Shown in pieces: positions 7,705-14,876 of a DNA stretch of 48,394 bases. Every line of letters begins with the position of its first letter. The first letter of the stretch is position 1. Where the stretch lies: assembly GCA_003136675.1 (NCBI GenBank), contig PLFE01000093.1:2556-50949 (forward strand), written 5' to 3'. A program made the position numbers and the translations under genes. The notes under the pieces are model-generated. The model saw only the letters and a program-made list of their open reading frames with translations. It did no database searches and was not told the DNA's origin. The stretch is from Bryobacterales bacterium. GTDB taxonomy: Bacteria; Acidobacteriota; Terriglobia; Bryobacterales; Bryobacteraceae.

Positions 7705-8232
7705 TTATCTCATGAGCAGTGTTTCGGGCGCGGCCTGATCCAAATGGACCCGCAACTGATTTCCTTCGGGCTGAATCCAGATGCCCAAGCTTTTTTCCGG
7801 CAAGGGAATGTCTTCCACTTTGGCCACGACCACGCCACCGGAACCGTTCGCGGTTTCGAGCAGCTTGCCGATGTGGGCATGCAACTGGCATTGCGACCGG
7901 CGCTCTTCGCTATTGATCGCGATGGCCCACTGGTCATTCCAAAGGGCCTTGGCTTTCTCGATGGAGCGCGTCCAGTAAGCAGCGCGCTCGGGCGCAGTCA
8001 TGTCGGCCAGATTATGCCGGAGCGCATGTGGAATGGCCAGCCAGCGATTTGGTTTGGTGGGATTCGCATCCGGGATGAAAACCACCGGAGCATCGGACGG
8101 TTCCTTTTCGGCGGCGAGCGTCAGGCTGCATTCCCGGCCCTGGAGCGTCTCAGGCCGCGCAGGATCGCACACGCACCCGCGAACGTCAGCCAGGAATAGG
8201 AGCAGTAGGAGGTGAGCAAGCACCAAGCTCAT
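7705..8232 (-). CDS. Small exported HIT-like / CDP-diacylglycerol-pyrophosphatase-like protein
   Basis: The 175-residue product (ATG at 8232) starts with a short hydrophobic export signal ([19 protein letters not shown]) followed by CVCDP. Near residue 115, [13 protein letters not shown] resembles the RSQxQLHIHI signature of the HIT-superfamily CDP-diacylglycerol pyrophosphatases (Cdh). Upstream, [19 protein letters not shown] has the look of a HIT substrate-binding strand. A periplasmic phosphoanhydride hydrolase or transferase is inferred. The gene ends 5 bp before uxaA on the same strand, so they are probably co-transcribed, although no shared pathway is evident. A longer start would overlap the divergent glycosyltransferase gene and is less likely. 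Confidence 0.65.
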   Translation of the reverse strand: MSLVLAHLLLLLFLADVRGCVCDPARPETLQGRECSLTLAAEKEPSDAPVVFIPDANPTKPNRWLAIPHALRHNLADMTAPERAAYWTRSIEKAKALWNDQWAIAINSEERRSQCQLHAHIGKLLETANGSGGVVVAKVEDIPLPEKSLGIWIQPEGNQLRVHLDQAAPETLLMR

Positions 8233-8238
8233 TATAAT
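8231..8238. promoter_or_regulatory. Palindromic -10-like box between divergent start codons
   Basis: ATTATAAT is its own reverse complement and gives TATAAT on both strands in otherwise GC-rich DNA. On the plus strand TATAAT (8233-8238) ends 7 nt before the GTG start of the glycosyltransferase gene (8246). On the minus strand it overlaps the ATG at 8232. No good -35 is visible for either direction. A leaderless rightward transcript would fit. Confidence 0.4.
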
Positions 8239-8245
8239 GTGCTGA

Positions 8246-9706
8246 GTGTCCCGAAGGATCGCGCTTGCCGCGCTGCTGGTGCTGCTGTTCATTTTTCTCT
8301 CGGGACTGACCAGCTTTGGACTCACCGGGCCAGACGAACCTCGCTACGCGTCGATCGGCCGCGCCATGGCAACGTCGGGGGATTGGGTCACGCCGCGCCT
8401 GTGGGGCCAGGGGTGGTTTGAAAAGCCGCCGCTGCTGTATTGGATGATGGCCGCCGGGTTCCGCCTGGGCTTGGGCGAGGAAGCGGCTCCGCGCCTGCCG
8501 GTCGCGCTGGCCTCCCTGGCTTTCCTCGGTTTCTATTTCCTTTATGTGCGCCGCGAATTCAATGCGTTCGTCGGCGCGACGGCGGCCGGATTACTCGCCA
8601 CTTCCGCGCTTTGGATGGGATACAGCCACGCGGCCGTCACGGATATTCCGCTGTCGATCACGTTTGCCGCGGCGTGCCTGCTGCTGCTGCCTGTCGTGGA
8701 AGGACGAACCGCCCCCGTCAGCGTCAGCGCGGCTGCGGCATTGCTGGCGCTCAGCGTCCTGGCGAAAGGACTGGTCCCCGTGGTCTTGCTTTTGCCATTC
8801 GCGTGGTTTGCGCGGCGAACCTGGCGCGGCTGGCTGAGACCGCTCCCGGTTGTGGTGTTCTGCGCGATCGCACTGCCCTGGTATGCGATCTGCCAGGTGC
8901 TGAATCCACAGTTCTTTGGCGTTTTCTTTATTCAGCATCAACTGGGCCGCTTCACTTCGCCGGATCTGCAGCATGTGCAACCTTTGTGGTTCTACGTTCC
9001 CGTCATGGTGTTGGCGCTGTTTCCCGGTACGCTGCTTGGTAGCTTCGCATTCTGGCCGAGGCTGTACCAGGACAGGCGTAGAAAATTCCTCGGCGTCACC
9101 ATCCTTTTCGGCTTCCTGTTTCTCTCCGTGGCTCGAAACAAGCTACCGGGCTACATTCTGCCGCTGCTGCCTCTGGTTTGCGTCCTGGCGGCCTGTGGCG
9201 TGGACGCCGCGCGCACCCTCCGCCCGCGCCGGTTGACCGCCATGCTCAGCGCATCGGCCCTGTTGCTGCCGCTCTTCGTGGCGGCCGCCGGAGTGCTGCC
9301 GCGCGCCCTAAACGGTGGCTTGCGGGAGGCTTTTCCCCTGGACCCCATTACGGTGGGGCGGCTCTGGATCGCTGCGCCGATCTGCCTGATCGCCGCGGCG
9401 TGCCCGCTATTCCTCAGCAGCGGAAAAGCCCTGGTGCTTTGGTTTGCGCTGGCCGCTTCAGGATGGATTTACGTGGAATACGCCGCGCTCCCCTGGGTGG
9501 ATGCGGCTTCCGCCCGAAGCCTCTGGCGCGACTTGCCCGAGCCCAAGCGAAGTTTCTGCGTGGGGGCGGTTAGCAGGAACTGGCGCTACGGTCTGAACTA
9601 CTATTCCGTGCAGCCGCTGCCGGATTGTGGCGCGGAGACAGCACCGGCAATCCTGCCGGGGTGGTCGGCTTCAGATCGGCCGGCTGTGGCCGTGGAAGGT
9701 CACTAA
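8246..9706 (+). CDS. ArnT/PMT-like membrane glycosyltransferase (GT39 type)
   Basis: The 486-residue polytopic protein transfers a sugar from a polyprenyl-phosphate donor to a lipid or protein acceptor outside the cytoplasmic membrane. After the first membrane span comes [18 protein letters not shown], with the acidic DE pair expected in the first external loop of GT-C enzymes. [15 protein letters not shown] follows, a hallmark of ArnT-like members. About ten to twelve hydrophobic spans are visible, and the C-terminal 90 residues form a soluble tail. The start is the GTG at 8246, because the upstream ATG frame stops at once. The acceptor cannot be told from sequence. Its TAA overlaps the stop of the convergent msrB by sharing CTAA. 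Confidence 0.85.
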   Translation: MSRRIALAALLVLLFIFLSGLTSFGLTGPDEPRYASIGRAMATSGDWVTPRLWGQGWFEKPPLLYWMMAAGFRLGLGEEAAPRLPVALASLAFLGFYFLYVRREFNAFVGATAAGLLATSALWMGYSHAAVTDIPLSITFAAACLLLLPVVEGRTAPVSVSAAAALLALSVLAKGLVPVVLLLPFAWFARRTWRGWLRPLPVVVFCAIALPWYAICQVLNPQFFGVFFIQHQLGRFTSPDLQHVQPLWFYVPVMVLALFPGTLLGSFAFWPRLYQDRRRKFLGVTILFGFLFLSVARNKLPGYILPLLPLVCVLAACGVDAARTLRPRRLTAMLSASALLLPLFVAAAGVLPRALNGGLREAFPLDPITVGRLWIAAPICLIAAACPLFLSSGKALVLWFALAASGWIYVEYAALPWVDAASARSLWRDLPEPKRSFCVGAVSRNWRYGLNYYSVQPLPDCGAETAPAILPGWSASDRPAVAVEGH

Positions 9707-10275
9707 GCGGTGGTCTTCCCTCTGGGCACGAAATTCAACGCCGCTGAGTTCATGCAATAACGCAACCCGGTGGGCTTCGGGCCATCGTCGAACACGTGAC
9801 CAAGATGCGCATCGCAGCGCGCGCAACTCACTTTCGTGCGCTCCGCGCCAAAGCTGCGGTCGGTGGCTTCCACCACGTTCTCTTTCGCAATCGGCTGGTA
9901 GAAGCTGGGCCAGCCGGTGCCGGATTCGAACTTGGTCTTGGAGTCGAATAACACCGTGCTGCAGCAGATGCAGTGATACAGGCCATCCGCATGGTTATAG
10001 GCGTACTTGCCCGAGCCTGCGCGCTCCGTACCTTCTTTGCGGGTAACGTCGAATTGTTCGGAATCGAGTTGTTTAAACCACTCGGCCTGCGTCTTTACGA
10101 CCTTGTCCACCTCCACCACGCCGGTTTTGCGTCCGTTCGCGTCGAACTCGGCGATCCGTACCTTGCCGCCGTGTGCGCCCCGATCGACCGCGGCGGCGAG
10201 GGTAAAGACGCCGGCTCCGCCGATCAGGCTCATCAGGAAACCGCGGCGATATAACCTTTTACTCTGTTCGCTCAT
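9703..10275 (-). CDS. msrB: Peptide-methionine (R)-S-oxide reductase MsrB, exported
   Basis: MsrB reduces the R epimer of methionine sulfoxide in proteins. The 190-residue product begins with a twin-arginine-type signal ([20 protein letters not shown]), so it acts outside the cytoplasm. The catalytic domain has the zinc-site cysteines in YHCICC and CARCDAH, the [10 protein letters not shown] strand, and the active-site cysteine in [11 protein letters not shown] (about residue 174). It follows msrA with a 4-bp overlap (ATGA), forming an msrAB operon of exported repair enzymes. The electron donor is not encoded here. Confidence 0.95.
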   Translation of the reverse strand: MSEQSKRLYRRGFLMSLIGGAGVFTLAAAVDRGAHGGKVRIAEFDANGRKTGVVEVDKVVKTQAEWFKQLDSEQFDVTRKEGTERAGSGKYAYNHADGLYHCICCSTVLFDSKTKFESGTGWPSFYQPIAKENVVEATDRSFGAERTKVSCARCDAHLGHVFDDGPKPTGLRYCMNSAALNFVPRGKTTA

Positions 10276-10898
10276 TTGCTGTCCCTCGTGTAAAACTGCG
10301 GATATTTCTCCTTGAACCCGTTCAGAAGCGGGATATCGACATTCGCAATGTAACCCTGATCCGGATTGCGATCGAGGAAGTGCTGATGGTCGGGTTCGGC
10401 TGGATAAAACGCTCCGTTCAGCGGCACCACCTGCGTCACAATCGGGTCTCTGTATACGTGCGCGGCATTCAGTTCCCGGATGTAGGCTTCGGCCCCGGTC
10501 TTCTGCTCGTCGTTTGAATAGAAGATCGCCGAACGGTATTCCGGACCTTCGTCATGATGCTGGCGGTTCAGGGTGGTGGGATCGTGCGCGGCCGTGAAAT
10601 AAATCTTCAGCAGGTCACGGTAGGTGAGCTTCGACGGATCCCAGGTAATCCTGATGGATTCGGCATGGCCGGTATTGCGCTGGGCAACCATTTCGTAGTG
10701 GGCTGTGTCCTTTTTGCCGCCGGCGTACCCTACGACCGTGTTGGTGACGCCTTTCACGTGCTCGAAGACGCCTTGCATTCCCCAGAAGCAGCCGCCCGCA
10801 AGAACGATCGAATCCGTGCCGGCCTTCAGCGAGGGGGAAAAGGCGGTGCCCATCAGGCTCGCCGCGAGGATGGCGAAAGCAGATAAATTGCGATTCAC
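10272..10898 (-). CDS. msrA: Peptide-methionine (S)-S-oxide reductase MsrA, exported
   Basis: MsrA reduces the S epimer of methionine sulfoxide. The 208-residue protein has a Sec-type signal peptide (residues 1-26), then the catalytic motif [17 protein letters not shown] with the nucleophile at Cys37. Further family elements are [33 protein letters not shown] and the C-terminal [11 protein letters not shown]. The start is a GTG at 10898, backed by AAGGAG about nine nucleotides upstream. It is the first gene of the msrAB operon. Export of both enzymes points to protection of periplasmic or surface proteins from oxidation. Confidence 0.95.
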   Translation of the reverse strand: MNRNLSAFAILAASLMGTAFSPSLKAGTDSIVLAGGCFWGMQGVFEHVKGVTNTVVGYAGGKKDTAHYEMVAQRNTGHAESIRITWDPSKLTYRDLLKIYFTAAHDPTTLNRQHHDEGPEYRSAIFYSNDEQKTGAEAYIRELNAAHVYRDPIVTQVVPLNGAFYPAEPDHQHFLDRNPDQGYIANVDIPLLNGFKEKYPQFYTRDSK

Positions 10899-10983
10899 GA
10901 GGTTCTCTCCTTAAAAGACTGAACTACTCATATCTTCGCTGATGCGGGGCCCGAAGTTACGGAGGCGGGTCGCCAGCCCTACT

Positions 10984-11412
10984 TCATTCGAGCGGGTTCC
11001 GCCACTCGACCCCGGCAAAGCGGAGAAAATCCGTTTCGGCCGTGTAAACGACGCCCCGGGATTCTACGGCAAGCGCGGCCAGGTGAGCGTCGGTGGTCAG
11101 GTTTCCACCTTTCCCTTCGGCACGCAGAAAGCCGAAGACCAATTCCGCGTGGCGGGGCCCAGGGTTGACTATCGTTACGATCCGGCGGCCCAGCCACGAT
11201 TCCACATGCGAGGCCGCCTCGTCGATCGGCATGGGATTGGCAAACACACGCGGATTGGTCCATAGGCGAACGAAGCCGAGGGCAACCACCCATGAGATTC
11301 CTACCGTCGTACTGCCGGACAAGCACGAGGCCCACCATTTCGAGGCCCTCGCATGCGAGGGAGACGTGGAATCGTAGGCGTAGACCAGCAAGTTGACATC
11401 GGGAATGATCAC
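10984..11412 (-). CDS. vapC: PIN-domain toxin (VapC type)
   Basis: This 142-residue protein is a PIN-domain ribonuclease of VapC type. The acidic residues that bind the metal are visible in MIIPDVNLLVYAYD at the N-terminus, in NLTTDAHLAALAVE near residue 108, and in YTAETDFLRF near the C-terminus. The length fits the family. It overlaps the vapB gene by 4 bp at its start, as expected for a co-translated pair. The RNA target is unknown; other VapC toxins cut tRNA or rRNA. Confidence 0.9.
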   Translation of the reverse strand: MIIPDVNLLVYAYDSTSPSHARASKWWASCLSGSTTVGISWVVALGFVRLWTNPRVFANPMPIDEAASHVESWLGRRIVTIVNPGPRHAELVFGFLRAEGKGGNLTTDAHLAALAVESRGVVYTAETDFLRFAGVEWRNPLE

Positions 11413-11672
11413 AGATTACGGCCCGACGGGTTGCGCGGGAGGCTGTCCTGATCGGACTCCCAGGCCAACTCGTTGAAGCGGCGATCGTCGATCCCCGGCC
11501 GCAGGTGCCCGGCACGGGGATGGATGAGGAATTCTGGCTGGGGCGGCGAGAAGTCGCCAAGCCCGCGCCGCAGAGCCTCATTCACAACTGCCTTAAACGG
11601 ACGGCGGGTTTCTCGCGCAAGATCGGCAATGCGCCGGGAGAGATCGTCTTCCAAAGTTAAGGTGGTTCTCAT
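11409..11672 (-). CDS. vapB: VapB-type antitoxin
   Basis: The antitoxin starts with MRTTLTLEDDLSRRIADLA, an Arc-like ribbon-helix-helix DNA-binding segment. RPFKAVVNEALRRGL follows, then a flexible C-terminal tail rich in proline and acidic residues for toxin binding. I place the start at the ATG at 11672 (87 residues); a GTG two codons upstream is also open. The ATG lies just downstream of a promoter-like element and inside reach of a 12-bp palindrome, which fits autoregulation by VapBC. It overlaps vapC by 4 bp. Confidence 0.85.
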   Translation of the reverse strand: MRTTLTLEDDLSRRIADLARETRRPFKAVVNEALRRGLGDFSPPQPEFLIHPRAGHLRPGIDDRRFNELAWESDQDSLPRNPSGRNL

Positions 11673-11676
11673 AAAC

Positions 11677-11713
11677 ACATCATGATGTCTGCTGAAACTG
11701 ATGTCAAGATGTC
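11677..11713 (-). promoter_or_regulatory. vapBC promoter with palindromic operator
   Basis: On the minus strand a consensus -35 TTGACA (11707-11702) is followed after exactly 17 bp by CATGAT (11684-11679). The -10 lies inside the perfect palindrome ACATCATGATGT (11677-11688). GATGTC half-sites recur at 11684, 11700 and 11708. The predicted transcription start falls about at the ATG at 11672, so the mRNA may be leaderless. Binding of VapBC here is inferred. Confidence 0.6.
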
Positions 11714-11720
11714 CCCACTC

Positions 11721-12716
11721 TCATTTTCCCACAAGCCTCGCCTTGATTCTTTGTTTCACCGTATCCTCGACGAAAGCCGCCTCAATGGCCATCAGATTGG
11801 TTTGAAGAAACTCCTCCCGCCCCCAGCCGAACACGTCCCGCAATTTCTCGTATTCCGCGGTCAACGTTGTCGGCGTCAGCATGCGGCTATCCGTATTGAT
11901 GTTCAACGAAACTCCGGCGCGATACAGCTGGTCGATGGGGTGCGATGCCATCGTTCCAATCGACGGAATAATCTGCACGTTGGAGGATGGGCACAACTCC
12001 AGATGAATTCTTTTGCGTCGCAGGAAGTCCACCAATTCCGGGTCTTCGCTGCTGCGGGTGCCGTGGCCGATGCGGGTTGGCTCAAGCAATTTTATCGTCT
12101 CCCAGACGCTGGCCGGACCGCTGCCTTCGCCCGCATGGGCGGTGCGGCACAGGTGGTACTCGCGCGCGTATTCGTAGGCGGCGATATGGGCGTCGATGGG
12201 GCAGCCCGCTTCATCGCCCGCCAGATCGAGAGCGACCACCCGGCTGCCCCGGAATTGTTCCACCAACCGAACCGTTTCCATACTCTGCGCTTCCGAGAAA
12301 TGGCGCAGGGTGCAGAGAATGAGCCGCGCCTCAATGCCGGTTTCCCGGATCATCCGCTCCGCGGCGGAATCCACGGTTTCGACGACCTCCCTCGAAGTCA
12401 GCCCCTGATCCAAGTGCAGGAGCGGCGCGAAGCGCAGCTCCGCGTAAATGACGCCGTCAGCGGCAAGCTGGCGGAACAGGTCTTCCGTGGCCAATCTGAG
12501 GGCCACGGCGGTTTGCAGCAGTTGGACGCCTTTGGGAGCGCGCGCCAGGAAATCGGCTAGGTTGGTGCATTTGGCTGGGGCGATGTAATCGCTTACGTAT
12601 TCCTCGCGAGTGACGGAAGGCAGCAAAGAGGAAACCACCTCGTAGCTGAGCGAGCAATCGAGGTGGAGATGCAGTTCAATCTTGCCAATTTTTTCGAGAT
12701 CGTAACGGTTTGACAC
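11721..12716 (-). CDS. add: Adenosine deaminase family protein
   Basis: The 331-residue product belongs to the adenosine/AMP deaminase TIM-barrel family, which converts adenosine to inosine in purine salvage. Zinc ligands appear in IELHLHLD (His16, His18). AELRFAP, DLAGDE, the catalytic glutamate in TAHAGEG, and RIGHGTR also fit. The usual NTDDP ending of the active site is NTDSR here, so the second aspartate is replaced. Comparable NTD[NSG]R variants occur in a bacterial subgroup, so activity is still likely but the substrate could differ. The gene has its own spacing from vapBC. Confidence 0.85.
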   Translation of the reverse strand: MSNRYDLEKIGKIELHLHLDCSLSYEVVSSLLPSVTREEYVSDYIAPAKCTNLADFLARAPKGVQLLQTAVALRLATEDLFRQLAADGVIYAELRFAPLLHLDQGLTSREVVETVDSAAERMIRETGIEARLILCTLRHFSEAQSMETVRLVEQFRGSRVVALDLAGDEAGCPIDAHIAAYEYAREYHLCRTAHAGEGSGPASVWETIKLLEPTRIGHGTRSSEDPELVDFLRRKRIHLELCPSSNVQIIPSIGTMASHPIDQLYRAGVSLNINTDSRMLTPTTLTAEYEKLRDVFGWGREEFLQTNLMAIEAAFVEDTVKQRIKARLVGK

Positions 12717-12823
12717 TATGTTTTGAGTGTAACGAGCCGCCCCGTAAAAACGCCTTTAAGATTTGCGCGACATTTGGATCGCGTTTCGGGTTTCTCATAT
12801 TGCCGGCAAAGGGGACATTTTCA

Positions 12824-13030
12824 TTGGTAGCCGAACGTGAGCGAATCGAAGAAGAGTTGAGGACGGCGGTGGAGTCGGCCCGCGCAAGCTACCGGCTCTC
12901 CATGGCCACCAAAGCTCCCGCAAGTTTTCACAAAGACGCGTCGCGGCGCTTCCGCGTTGCTTTGGAGCGATTTCACCGCTTTGTGCTCAATGGTGTGATT
13001 CCAGAGGATTTGCGGGACCGCGCTCAATAA
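12824..13030 (+). CDS. Small hypothetical protein
   Basis: A 68-residue, strongly helical and charged protein is read from a TTG at 12824 (LVAERERIEEELRTAVESAR at the start). AAAGGGGA lies about 11 nt upstream. The open frame extends further upstream to 12710, but that part overlaps the start of the divergent add gene and has unlike composition. The C-terminal motif FHRFVLNGVIPEDLR is typical of short acidobacterial hypotheticals seen near housekeeping genes. No function is proposed. Confidence 0.5.
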   Translation: MVAERERIEEELRTAVESARASYRLSMATKAPASFHKDASRRFRVALERFHRFVLNGVIPEDLRDRAQ

Positions 13031-13086
13031 ATTGCAATCATCCGTATTGCTTGCCGCGCCGTGGTGTAGTCTAATGGCCTTGCCAT

Positions 13087-14340
13087 ATGCAACTACGCGT
13101 ACTTGGGATTGTGCTGGCGGGCGGCAAGGGGACCCGTCTTTATCCACTCACGAAGGAACGGGCCAAACCAGCGGTCCCGTTCGGCGGAAAATACCGCATT
13201 GTCGACTTCGTTCTCAGTAATTTCATCAATTCCGGGATCTATTCGATCTACGTTTTAACGCAGTTCCGGAGCCAGAGCCTGCTGCAGCATCTCAGCGAGG
13301 GCTGGCAGTTCGGGAGCTTGCTGAAAAACCAGTTTATTATTCCGGTTCCGGCCCAGATGCGGTCTCCGGGAGAGACCTGGTATCAGGGAACCGCCGACGC
13401 CATTTTCCAGAACCTGAACCTGGTGGAACAGGCGAGTCCGGACGTGGTAGCCATCTTCGGAGCGGATCACATCTACCGCATGAACATCACCCAGATGATC
13501 GAATTCCATCAGGAGCGGAAGGCGGCTTGCACGGTGGCCGCCATTCCGACGGAAAAAGAACATGCCCACGAATTCGGCGTGATCGAGACCGATGAACGCG
13601 GCAAGATTCTGGCCTTCCACGAGAAGAACCCCGATGCGCCGACGATTCCGGGACGGCCTGGGCACGTGTTCGCGTCCATGGGAAATTATATTTTCTCGAC
13701 TAAAACGCTGCTGGAAGAGCTGCAGGCGGACGCGGAGGACGAGGAAAGCACCCACGATTTCGGACGCGACATTTTGCCGAAGCTGGTGGAACGGGCGGAG
13801 GTGTTTTCGTACGACTTCCAGACCAACAAGATTCCGGGCGAGCCGGAGGGCAAGGAAGTCTACTGGCGGGACGTGGGGACCATTGACGCCTACTACGAGG
13901 CGAATATGGATTTGCGCGCGGTGTCGCCCGCGCTGAACCTCTACAACCGGCAATGGCCCTTGCGTACAACCGGCTTTCCCGATCCCCCGGCCAAGTTTAC
14001 CTTCGACATGGAAGGGCGCCGCGGGCTGGCGATCGATTCCGCGGTATCGGGCGGATGTATTCTATCGGGCGGCATGGTGCGGAATTCCGTACTGGCGCGC
14101 GGCGTGAAGGTACACACGGGCGCGGTGGTGGAAGATTCCATCATCCTCGACAACTGCGATATTGGACGCCGGGCGAGGGTTCGGCGGGCGATTCTGGATA
14201 AGAATGTCCGCATTCCTCCGGATGCCGTGATCGGGTACGATCTGGAGGCCGATAAGAAGCTGTATCACGTGACGGAGAGCGGCCTCGTCGTGATCGAGGG
14301 CAACCGCTCCAATGTTGATGTTTCCGCGGTGATGATCTAG
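13087..14340 (+). CDS. glgC: Glucose-1-phosphate adenylyltransferase (ADP-glucose pyrophosphorylase)
   Basis: GlgC makes ADP-glucose from glucose-1-phosphate and ATP, the committed step of bacterial glycogen synthesis. The 417-residue protein has the nucleotide-binding signature LAGGKGTRLYPLTKERAKPA, then FGGKYRIVDFVLSNFINSG, WYQGTADAIFQN, the catalytic region FGADHIYRM, HEFGVIETDE and the sugar-phosphate site SMGNYIF. A left-handed beta-helix C-terminal domain (about residues 300-400) follows. Length and motifs match the family well. No other glycogen gene is adjacent. Its TAG is shared as CTAG with the convergent next gene. Confidence 0.95.
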   Translation: MQLRVLGIVLAGGKGTRLYPLTKERAKPAVPFGGKYRIVDFVLSNFINSGIYSIYVLTQFRSQSLLQHLSEGWQFGSLLKNQFIIPVPAQMRSPGETWYQGTADAIFQNLNLVEQASPDVVAIFGADHIYRMNITQMIEFHQERKAACTVAAIPTEKEHAHEFGVIETDERGKILAFHEKNPDAPTIPGRPGHVFASMGNYIFSTKTLLEELQADAEDEESTHDFGRDILPKLVERAEVFSYDFQTNKIPGEPEGKEVYWRDVGTIDAYYEANMDLRAVSPALNLYNRQWPLRTTGFPDPPAKFTFDMEGRRGLAIDSAVSGGCILSGGMVRNSVLARGVKVHTGAVVEDSIILDNCDIGRRARVRRAILDKNVRIPPDAVIGYDLEADKKLYHVTESGLVVIEGNRSNVDVSAVMI

Positions 14341-14840
14341 CGTTTGAAAGAGGTTTCAACTTTGAACGCTTCGATGGAATTGTAGGCGATGGGGCAGTAG
14401 GTGGCGCGGTCGATCAGTTGCCACATGCGGCTGGCAATGGAACCCGAGCCGCGCACCACGTGCGGGAAGTCTTCGCAAATGGCCGGACGCGACTCGTAGA
14501 TGGAGCACAAATTGCCTTCGAGAAAGACGCAGCCGGCTTCGCCGCGCTTGAGGATGAGGCCCTCTCCTTCAGACTCGGCGGTATAGCCTTCGAGGAATTT
14601 CTTGCGGCTGATGCTGAGGGCTTTCGTCATGCGCTCGACATCGCGCTCCGTGATGTGGACGTTGGCCACGCGGCAGCAGTTGGCGCAGGTGGTGCAGTCG
14701 ATCTGTTCTTCCACGTCCTCGGCGAGGCGTCGCAGAATGCGGTCGGAATGGTCGCGGGATTTGAGATGGCGGCGAAAGCGCTCGTTTTCGACGCGCTTCT
14801 TCTCGCCAAGGGTCTTGATCTGGACCAGGTCGGTTAGCAC
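14337..14840 (-). CDS. YkgJ-family cysteine-cluster protein
   Basis: The 167-residue protein carries the cysteine-cluster pattern of the YkgJ (CxxCxxCC) family. CTTCANCCR is near residue 50, a second group GCVFLEGNLCSIYESRPAICEDF is seen near residues 102-124, and a final Cys is near 149. Members probably bind zinc or an iron-sulfur cluster; the family role is unsettled. The N-terminal 45 residues are charged and helical. It is a single gene, convergent with glgC with overlapping stop codons. Confidence 0.85.
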   Translation of the reverse strand: MLTDLVQIKTLGEKKRVENERFRRHLKSRDHSDRILRRLAEDVEEQIDCTTCANCCRVANVHITERDVERMTKALSISRKKFLEGYTAESEGEGLILKRGEAGCVFLEGNLCSIYESRPAICEDFPHVVRGSGSIASRMWQLIDRATYCPIAYNSIEAFKVETSFKR

Positions 14841-14876
14841 TCTTTCAGTGTAGAGGGAACGCGACGGTGCGGGATC

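Noticed and set aside
7700-7891. 64-codon N-terminal extension of altronate dehydratase
   Set aside because: It overlaps the upstream HIT-like gene, is arginine-rich and does not resemble the UxaA N-terminus, which starts at [11 protein letters not shown].
11682-12560. 292-codon plus-strand frame opposite add
   Set aside because: Shadow frame; add has conserved zinc and catalytic motifs.
13058-13090. tRNA D-arm-like string GTGTAGTCTAATGG before glgC
   Set aside because: No acceptor or T arm can be folded around it and it runs straight into the glgC start.
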